From assembly GCA_027943245.1 (NCBI GenBank), contig JANDJZ010000890.1:1-15933 (forward strand): a stretch of 15,933 bases of DNA. The letters run 5' to 3'. Position numbers and translations under genes: made by a program. Every line of letters begins with the position of its first letter. The first letter of the stretch is position 1. The stretch is from Acanthamoeba sp. SK_2022b (taxonomy: Eukaryota > Discosea > Longamoebia > Acanthamoebidae). Below, in pieces: positions 11,070 through 15,933 of this stretch. The notes under the pieces were generated by a model. It worked only from the letters and a program-made list of their open reading frames with translations. It was not told where the DNA came from and searched no databases.

Positions 11070-13021
11070 TAGGCAACGAGCGGCTCTTTAGCGAGCTGGT
11101 GTCGCGAGGCGTGCCCACGACGTGCAAGGACGCGAACGGCCTCATGCCCCTCCACGCCGCCGTGGCGGGCGGGCACCTCGGGCTGGTGCACAAGCTCGTG
11201 GCCATGGGCGTGCCGCTCCACATCGAAGACCTCCGCAAGCGCACCGCCCTCCATTGGGCCGCGTGTACGTGGCTCTCTCTCTCTCTCTCTCTCTCTCCCC
11301 CGCTCAACACACATATGCACTGGTAGGCTGACCTGTTGCTCCGATCAGCCGACGGCATCACGGAGCGGAGCGTCTACCTGTCGCGCACGATCGGGCGCGT
11401 GTTGGATGAGACGCCGCTCACTCCCTTTGGTACACGTCAATCTCCTTTCTCCCCTCGTCTACTACGTTGCCTTGTGTGTGTTGTGTGGTGTGTGTGTGTG
11501 ATGTGGGCCAGCCCGTTGCTGACAATCGTACGTTCGCCCTGGCATTTCAAATATCGGAAAACGTCATCCAAGCGGGGGACACGATCGAGCGTCTGGCGCT
11601 CATCGATCGCTCGCGGCAGTTCATCCTGCGCGTCCACCGGTTCAAAGACTTTGTCGAATCCGAGGACACCCAAATCCTCTCCGATCCAATCGAATACCAG
11701 GGCTTCCAATGGTACATTTTTGTTTTCACATTTATTTCATTATTATTTTTAATATTATTACAAAATTAAATTTGTCGTGTGCGCAGGTTCATCAAGGCGC
11801 GCAAGTGCTTCGATGGCCAGCTCGACGGACACATATCGCTCTTCTTCGAGGTGCGGCACGTCTCGCCCAAGGTACGCGCCCGACACCTGAGGAGGACCGA
11901 GCCCATCACTGGCACGGCTCTGACGCCGCCCTCATGCGATGCACGGCTGACCTCGGTCCTGCTCTGTGGTGGGGGGCATCGAACAACGGCGTGTGGTCAC
12001 CAGAAGAAGGCGTCGGGCACCGATGCCGATGACGATGACGACACGCCGGACGATGACGTGCACTGGGGCGTGTTTGTCGACTACGCCATCAGCATCCAAA
12101 ACAAGGACCAGTACAAGTCCATCTCGATGGGTAACCTCCGCCACTTATATATTTATTGTTTATAATTTATTCATTTATTTATTTATTTATTTTTGACGAA
12201 TGTGCAGAATCGGGTAATCGCTTCGAGCGGCGAAGCAGCGGCTGGGGCTGGCGCAAGTTCGCCAAGATGTCGACGCTCACCGATCCCGACGCCGGTATCC
12301 ACCCAAACCCCAAACCCCAAACCCAACCTGGCCTCATGTGCCCCACAGGTTTCATGTGGGGCGACGACGAGTCGATTCAGCTGCTGGTCAAGTTTGAAAT
12401 GGTGTGTGCGCCTTGGCCCCGCCACTGCTGGCTTGGCTATGCTCGCTGACGAATTCTATCGATTGTGCGGTTTTATGTGTCATCAGATCCCGAGCACGGG
12501 CGTGGCCCGACACTTTGCGTTCATCAAGCAGAAGGCCCCTGTGCAGAAGGACTGGGAGCAACACGTGGAGAAGTACGTCACACCCGACGCGTTTACAAAT
12601 TCATTTCAAAGAGGCAAATCAATTTTTTTTATTTCTTTTTAAAAAAAACAAACAAAAACTAACAAAAGCATTTTGGTTGCGCGAGCACAGGAAGAAGAAG
12701 CTCATCGAATACCTGTTGGCCAATGGGCTCGACGCCAAGGCCGCCTCCCACGACGGCTGGACTCCGCTCCACCTTCAGGTGCCACGCCATAATTTTTATT
12801 CTATTTTTATTTATTTAAATATCAATATTGACTTGGAAATTGTGTCAGGCCGAGAAGCCCGACGCGGCCAACGCGCGCCTGCTGGTCGTCGCCGGCGCCG
12901 ACCCCAACGCGCGCGACTCCGAGGGCTGCACGCCCCTCCACTGGGCCGCTCGGTAACCCTCCGTCCAATCAAACACTCGCCGGCCACTCGCCGGCGAGCG
13001 TGCGGTGTTTTGACGCGTGTG

Positions 13022-13086
<65 letters not shown>

Positions 13087-13454
13087 GTGTGAACGAGAGC
13101 AGGCCCAAGAACTACCACGTCGCGCGACCGAAGCGGCTGCGCATGTCGGGCGAGCTGATCGCCTACCTGCGCGAGCAGGGCGCCGACGTCAACGCGCAGG
13201 ACGCGACCGGCGCCACGCCCCTCCACTACGCCGTGTGGCACAACGAAGATTTTGTCGACATCCTGCTCAACAACGGGGCCGACCCCAACGTGGCCACGCT
13301 GCCGGACTGCGGCCGCTACACGCCGCTCCACTTCGCGGCCGACATCCGCAAGAAGAGCGCCATCAAGGCCCTCCTCGACAAGGGCGCCGACCCCACCCGC
13401 ATCGACGCCCAAGGCCGCTCCGTTCTCCACCACATCGCCAAGGACTGCGGTAAG

Positions 13455-13525
<71 letters not shown>

Positions 13526-13747
13526 GGAACGAGTGGGATTGACGGTGGCGCGCGCGCACAGATGTGCAGTTTGCGATCGAGGACCCGGTGATCCCGGGCG
13601 AGCCGCTGAGCGAGGCGCTGATCGTGGTGGGCGACCTGCCCACGGAGGAGCGCGGCGGCGGCGGCGAACACGCGTGGGACGTCCTCTTTGTCGTCCAGGG
13701 CCAACGCATTCGGTACGCTCCCCCCCCACTCGCCCCACGCGAGATCA

Positions 13748-13785
<38 letters not shown>

Positions 13786-14341
13786 TGTTGTTGTTGTTGT
13801 TGTTGTTTAATGTTATTTAATGTTATTTAATGTTGTTGCGCTGCGTTGTGTGCCGTCGCAGAGCCAACAAGGCCATCCTCTCCTCGCGCGCGGACTACTT
13901 CAACATCATGTTCATGTCCCAGTGGCGCGAGTCTGACCTGGTACAGCGGTCGCCGATCATGTGCGCGCGAGCGCGAGCGTGTGTCGTGTGTCGTGCTCGC
14001 CAAGGCTGACCACGCACGTCGACGTCGGGGGGGGGGGCGAACACGCAGGGCGAGATTGAGATCATCGACGTGGAGCCCGACGTGTTCCTGCACCTGCTCA
14101 AGTTTCTCTACACGCATCGCCTGGACGCCGGCCAGGAGCTCCACCTCCAGCTCGCGGTGCTCTCCAACCTCGCCTGGCCGTCTCCCGCACGAGTGTGTCC
14201 CGAGCGCTCACACACACAATTTTGGGGGGGGGGGCAAAGGTCAAGTTGCTGCTGGTGGCGGACCAGTTCCTGCTCCCATCGCTCCAGGTCGCCGTCCAGA
14301 AGTATCTCGCCCACAACGTCCACAAGAATCAGGCAAGACTT

Positions 14342-14404
<63 letters not shown>

Positions 14405-15076
14405 CACATACTGACACAGTGATGGATGTGTGCGGTGTGTGAGAGAGAGCAGGACTCGTTCGTGATGCTGTGGGAGATCGCGGAGCAGTTCGAGTTCAAG
14501 GAGGTCAAGAAGGCCTGCCTCAAGTTCGTGCTCGACGACCTGGGCAGCGCGCGCCGGCGCGCCCTCGAGAAGCAGCAACAGCAACAGCCCGCCGTCACGC
14601 CTGATGACGACGATGCTGACGTCAGCAGCAGCCTTAACGGCAACGACGCCGTCGAAGACGAGGAGAAGAAGCGCAAGCTCGAGTCGGGCGGCGGCGGCGC
14701 GCAGGACGACGAACGCATGGACGTGGAGGGCCTCGGCGAGGACGCCACCAAGAAGCGGAGGCGGACAGACTCGGTCGGCCAAGACAACGACGGCGGCGCC
14801 CACGCCGGCCAGGGCATGGAGGTCGACGGCGCGGCCCAGCGGGAGCTCGGGGAGAAGGGCAAGGAGAAGGCCACGGAGGAGGAGGAGGGAGAAGACGGGG
14901 AGAAGGGCGACGAGTACAAGGAGGTGTGCCGCAAGATCATCTTCGAGGTGCTGGACAAGAAGATGGACCTGCCCAAGAAGTACCGCTCCATCTACTGGAA
15001 GAAGGACGACGCCTCTACATCCTCCTCCTCTTCTGCGTCGTCGTCCGCTGCTACAGCCGCCGTCACCTCTTCGTGA
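3367..15076 (+). CDS. Giant ankyrin-SPRY-ankyrin-MATH-ankyrin-BTB scaffold protein, about 45 exons
   Basis: One long gene spliced by eye into about 45 exons (6,930 nt, about 2,309 residues) with phase kept at every join. Order: ankyrin repeat (about 26-67), SPRY (139-288), Ser/Pro linker, ankyrin array I (354-889) holding an acidic insert and a Lys/Glu insert, charged coiled coil (890-1024), ankyrin array II (1025-1586), MATH (1587-1750), ankyrin block III (1751-1958), BTB (core from about 1997) and an acidic tail with KKRK- and KKRRR-type signals. Roughly 28-30 TPLHLAA-like anchors are visible. MATH-BTB proteins are known CUL3 adaptors, so a ubiquitin-ligase substrate scaffold is the likely role (inference). 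The start is the first ATG of exon 1; the stop is TGA at 15074-15076. A split into two genes is unlikely because no internal stop, poly-A signal or intergenic gap is seen. Two joins (exons 11/12 and 31/32) are uncertain. Confidence 0.85.
4049..4886 (+). other. Exons 3-6: SPRY domain
   Basis: Exons 4049-4214, 4383-4481, 4579-4638 and the start of 4762-5082, residues about 139-288. Diagnostic SPRY blocks are SGCWYFEVLIG, QIGWSTKD, GIGDDKYSYAFDG, GDILGCGLDADRKEIMYWLNG, GVAFSDV and VNFGSEPFRYPP. SPRY domains bind protein partners and often supply substrate recognition in ubiquitin ligases. The exons of the domain are joined in phase 1 throughout. The domain looks complete. Confidence 0.9.
4887..5082 (+). 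other. End of exon 6: Ser/Pro-rich linker
   Basis: About 65 residues between SPRY and ankyrin array I, with a run of eight serines followed by PPPTSPSAS. Likely disordered. It ends at the donor at 5083. Confidence 0.75.
5130..5193. repeat. (GT)n array, about 64 bp, in intron 6
   Basis: GU-sense in the transcript. It ends six bases before the exon 7 acceptor (GTGAAG at 5194-5199), so the usual pyrimidine tract is replaced by GU repeat. Confidence 0.97.
5592..5651. repeat. (GT)n array, about 60 bp, in intron 8
   Basis: A pure GT run, GU-sense, between the donor at 5569 and the acceptor at 5705. Confidence 0.97.
6202..6255. repeat. (CA)n array, about 54 bp, in intron 10
   Basis: It starts inside the donor GTACAC at 6200, so the array begins within the 5' splice site of exon 10. 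CA-sense. Confidence 0.97.
6683..6746. repeat. (GT)n array, about 64 bp, in intron 11
   Basis: GU-sense run between the alternative donors at 6653/6663 and the acceptor at 6779. Confidence 0.97.
7912..7972. repeat. (CA)n array, about 61 bp, in intron 17
   Basis: A CA-sense run that continues without a break into the CAG acceptor of exon 18 (ends 7973). A short CT run (7860-7878) lies upstream. Confidence 0.97.
7974..8379 (+). other. Exon 18: long charged coiled-coil segment
   Basis: A 406-nt exon encoding about residues 890-1024, rich in Glu, Lys, Arg and Gln with a heptad look (EKEREKIKDTLEWEIEKSEI, then ERQREYEEEQRQQKALADKK). An atypical ankyrin-like stretch, DRLHYLALAGDAGALAARV, sits in the middle. 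It ends with MDVDG followed by a KKKEEE run. It probably forms a helical spacer between the two ankyrin arrays. The (CA)n array of intron 17 runs straight into its acceptor. Confidence 0.75.
9009..9070. repeat. (GT)n array, about 62 bp, in intron 21
   Basis: GU-sense run starting six bases after the donor at 9002. Confidence 0.97.
9473..9534. repeat. (CA)n array, about 62 bp, in intron 23
   Basis: CA-sense run between the donor at 9454 and the acceptor at 9590. Confidence 0.97.
9727..9779. repeat. (CT)n followed by (CA)n in intron 24
   Basis: A compound tract: CT dinucleotides at about 9727-9748, then CA with one interruption to 9779. The CT part may act as pyrimidine tract. Confidence 0.95.
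9894..9973. repeat. (CTGTG)n pentanucleotide array, about 16 copies, in intron 25
   Basis: A perfect 5-bp tandem repeat of about 80 bp, beginning four bases after the donor at 9890. It is the only pentanucleotide array of this size in the window. Confidence 0.97.
10751..10803. repeat. (CA)n array, about 53 bp, in intron 28
   Basis: CA-sense run ending nine bases before the exon 29 acceptor (10812). Confidence 0.97.
10997..11068. repeat. (GT)n array, about 72 bp, in intron 29
   Basis: GU-sense run ending four bases before the exon 30 start signal (GATAG, 11068-11072). With the CA array of intron 28 it brackets exon 29. Confidence 0.97.
11573..12401 (+). other. Exons 32-36: MATH domain
   Basis: Exons 11573-11711, 11787-11871, 12004-12130, 12208-12294 and 12349-12401, residues about 1587-1750. 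The fold is shown by FILRVHRFKDF, IEYQGFQWFIKARKCF, HISLFFEVRHVSPK, VDYAISIQN, SGWGWRKFAKMSTLTDPDAG and FMWGDDESIQLLVKFEM. The closing part matches the typical MATH ending in which a GWG-F-hydrophobic block precedes a D-acid-G-F and acidic turn. An Asp-rich loop (DADDDDDTPDDD) sits mid-domain. MATH domains bind short Ser/Thr-rich degrons in SPOP-like adaptors (family knowledge). The first exon border is uncertain. Confidence 0.78.
12302..12324 (-). repeat. Telomere-like CCCCAAA repeat / G-quadruplex motif in intron 35
   Basis: Four C-runs of 3-4 bases spaced by AAA. On the minus strand it reads as G-runs spaced by TTT, meeting the usual G3+N3 quadruplex pattern and resembling TTTGGGG telomere repeats. 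The host intron is only 54 nt (12295-12348). Confidence 0.85.
12487..13449 (+). other. Exons 37-40: ankyrin block III between MATH and BTB
   Basis: Exons 12487-12572, 12691-12778, 12849-12952 and 13103-13449, residues about 1751-1958. Anchors are WTPLHLQ, CTPLHWAAR, ATPLHYAV, YTPLHFAA and SVLHHIA. Repeats such as NNGADPNVA and DKGADPTRIDAQG are close to consensus. Exon 40, 347 nt, encodes three repeats without an intron. It is flanked by a (GT)n array in intron 39 and a (CA)n array in intron 40. Confidence 0.85.
13024..13084. repeat. (GT)n array, about 61 bp, in intron 39
   Basis: GU-sense run upstream of exon 40; pairs in sense with the CA array of intron 40. Confidence 0.97.
13457..13524. 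repeat. (CA)n array, about 68 bp, in intron 40
   Basis: CA-sense run starting a few bases after the donor at 13450. Confidence 0.97.
13562..14332 (+). other. Exons 41-44: BTB/POZ domain and start of BACK-like helices
   Basis: Exons 13562-13712, 13862-13940, 14049-14156 and 14240-14332. The BTB signature is WDVLFVVQGQRIRANKAIL, SSRADYFNIMFMSQWRES and EPDVFLHLLKFLYTHRLD, followed by LLLVADQFLLPSLQ. BTB domains dimerise and bind CUL3. Exon 44 ends at 14332 with AATCAG followed by GCAAGA, a textbook GC donor. Exon 43's donor at 14157 and exon 44's acceptor after a poly-G run were chosen because they give an uninterrupted BTB helix. Confidence 0.88.
13748..13832. repeat. Compound (GTC)n-(GTT)n-TTAATG repeat in intron 41
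   Basis: About 13 GTC triplets grade into about seven GTT triplets, then three copies of a TTTAATGTTA-like unit. The sharp GTC-to-GTT switch suggests C-to-T divergence in one original triplet array. Confidence 0.9.
14343..14402. repeat. (CA)n array, about 60 bp, in intron 44
   Basis: CA-sense run starting ten bases after the GC donor at 14333. Confidence 0.97.
14453..15076 (+). other. Exon 45: BACK-like helices, acidic tail, candidate nuclear signals and stop
   Basis: The 208-codon last exon (stop included) starts with helices continuing the BTB region (MLWEIAEQFEFKEVKKACLK). It then enters low-complexity sequence: QQQQQQ-like, DDDDADV, EEKKRKLES, KKRRRTDS and EEEEGEDGEKGDE. A final ordered-looking piece reads EVCRKIIFEVLDKKMDLPKKYRSIYW, then a Ser-rich end. 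The two Lys/Arg clusters are candidate nuclear localisation signals (inference). MDVEG and MEVDG echo MDVDG of exon 18. Confidence 0.85.
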
Positions 15077-15432
15077 GGCGGTGACTGCCTGCTCCGGTGT
15101 CTTGCACCTTTTCCCGTGAGTAAACAACAGCGTTCTACGTTTTTGATAAATAAACTTTACCTTTTAATTGCCACACAAACTCTCAATAAATAAGCACCTG
15201 GTCTTTTATCCAAATATATAATAAAATAAATGATAATTTTCAATTTATAAATTGTAAATCTTAACCATAAATTATAAAATTTCTTTAAACAAAAGGTAAT
15301 TCGCTGAAGAGGTGCAGGTGAAATTTATGAAATAAAGTTGTTTCGATTGCAACAAAAGCGGCGTGAAGGAACAACAAAGCAGCGGAGAAAGAACAACAAA
15401 GCAGCAAAGGAGATCAACAAGAGGCCTCAGAG
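15077..15432. other. 3' flank of the ankyrin gene and leader of the next gene
   Basis: About 356 bp between the TGA and the next ATG. The first two thirds is very AT-rich with several AATAAA strings, as expected for a poly-A region. From about 15355 it becomes purine-rich (AAGGAACAACAAAGCAGC), fitting a 5' leader. GAACAACAAAGCAGC occurs twice, at 15369-15383 and 15391-15405. Confidence 0.7.
15149..15154 (+). promoter_or_regulatory. Candidate poly-A signal AATAAA
   Basis: 73 bases after the stop codon of the large gene, correct orientation, in AT-rich sequence. A second AATAAA lies at 15185-15190 and could be used instead. Confidence 0.5.
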
Positions 15433-15846
15433 ATGGGCAACGAGCAGAGCGCGCCAGGGAGGCAGGGCCGGCAACCGCGGCTGTCCGCGGACGAGTACAA
15501 ACGGCTGGAGGGCGACAAGTACGTCATCTTTCCACATCTCGTGCCCGAGGAGGCCAGCCCTGCCGCCGAAGATGAAGACCGACACGGCCAAGTAGCGGCA
15601 GAAACGGTGGACAAGAAGAGCCCCGACGACCAAGAAGCAACAGAAGGCCAAGAAGAAGAAAATGAAGAGCAAGCAGAACGAGCAGCGGACCGCGCTGCAG
15701 CGGCGCCAGCGCCGTCTCCCATTTCTCCTCCTCGCCTGCCGTCGTGGCGGAGCATGGCCGAGGTCCTACAGCGGGACATCCCCGACCTCGCCGCCCTCCG
15801 CCAAGGTCTGCCACCTCCTTCTCTCCTCTTGACGACACACGCTTAT

Positions 15847-15922
<76 letters not shown>

Positions 15923-15933
15923 GTGTGTGTGTG
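15433..15933 (+). CDS. Unrecognised protein with N-myristoylation signature, first exon, partial
   Basis: The open frame starts at ATG 15433, just after a purine-rich leader, and reads to a likely donor at 15806 (CAAG then GTCTGC). Exon 1 would be 15433-15805, 124 codons plus one base. The N-terminus MGNEQSAP has Gly2, Asn3 and Ser6, the classical pattern for N-myristoylation, so membrane attachment is plausible. It continues LSADEYKRLEGDKYVIFPHL, then an acidic Gln/Glu-rich stretch, then SWRSMAEVLQRDIPDLAALRQ. I do not recognise the family. The rest of the window is the first part of its intron, which holds a (GT)n array. The frame stays open to the right edge only because of the repeat. Confidence 0.7.
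15849..15933. repeat. (GT)n array, at least 85 bp, reaching the window end
   Basis: GT run with one TCG interruption near 15921, in intron 1 of the third gene. It is the longest dinucleotide array here and is cut by the window edge. Confidence 0.95.

Larger units (their letters stand above)
8456..11429 (+). other. Exons 19-31: ankyrin array II
   Basis: Exons 8456-8624, 8722-8789, 8907-9001, 9098-9220, 9292-9453, 9591-9657, 9819-9889, 10026-10262, 10352-10469, 10536-10712, 10813-10938, 11073-11264 and 11349-11429, residues about 1025-1586. Anchors include LTPLHLAA, RTALHWAA (twice), SALSLAAK, SALHETAN, RTPLHSAA, RLPLHEAA, STALHYAA, PLHMAT, SPIHYAI and MPLHAAV. Many repeats are split by an intron within or just after the TPLHLAA helix. 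Exons 22-24 are more diverged. Exon 31 (TERSVYLSRTIGRVLDETPL) no longer looks like ankyrin and bridges to MATH. Confidence 0.8.

Noticed and set aside
3367..15076. Splitting the large locus into separate SPRY, ankyrin and MATH-BTB genes
   Set aside because: All but one join keep phase with standard splice sites, and there is no AT-rich gap with poly-A signals like those flanking the locus.
14108..15127. A 339-codon minus-strand open frame antisense to the BTB and tail exons
   Set aside because: It is Leu/Val-rich only because it is the complement of acidic and Lys-rich coding sequence, and it crosses a CA array.

Overview
The window looks like intron-dense eukaryotic nuclear DNA. Exons are short and GC-rich. 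Introns are small, mostly GT-AG, and often carry long microsatellites. Intergenic DNA is AT-rich. Domain content and gene structure best fit a free-living amoebozoan protist such as Acanthamoeba or a relative; this is an inference from style, not a proven assignment.

Layout. (1) Positions 1-2748, minus strand: the 5' half of a gene for a DIS3/RRP44-family exosome 3'-5' exoribonuclease that resembles the cytoplasmic DIS3L branch more than nuclear DIS3. Twelve exons could be traced with consistent reading phase; the gene runs off the left edge just as the RNB catalytic domain begins. (2) Positions 2749-3366: an AT-rich divergent intergenic region. (3) Positions 3367-15076, plus strand: one very large gene of about 45 exons (about 2,309 residues when spliced by eye) for a scaffold protein with the order ankyrin - SPRY - many ankyrin repeats broken by acidic and coiled-coil inserts - MATH - ankyrin - BTB/POZ with a BACK-like helical part - acidic tail with two candidate nuclear signals. 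(4) Positions 15077-15432: 3' flank with AATAAA signals and the leader of the next gene. (5) Positions 15433 to the end, plus strand: the first exon of a third gene, unrecognised, starting with a typical N-myristoylation signature.

The large gene is the standout. MATH-BTB proteins are CUL3 ubiquitin-ligase adaptors, and SPRY and ankyrin domains bind partners, so this protein could be a multivalent substrate-collecting adaptor (inference). MATH and BTB are normally adjacent; here a block of ankyrin repeats separates them, and the SPRY sits at the far end.

The second notable layer is the introns. Sixteen (GT/CA)n arrays of roughly 30-85 bp lie in introns. In the big transcript some are GU-sense and others CA-sense, so they are mutually complementary and could pair around exons. 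There are also three apparent GC-AG introns, two stop-free introns of length 3n inside the MATH domain, a telomere-like G-quadruplex motif in a 54-nt intron, and repeats that run directly into splice acceptors. All exon borders were placed by hand from splice signals, reading phase and domain continuity; two junctions in the large gene remain uncertain and are flagged.
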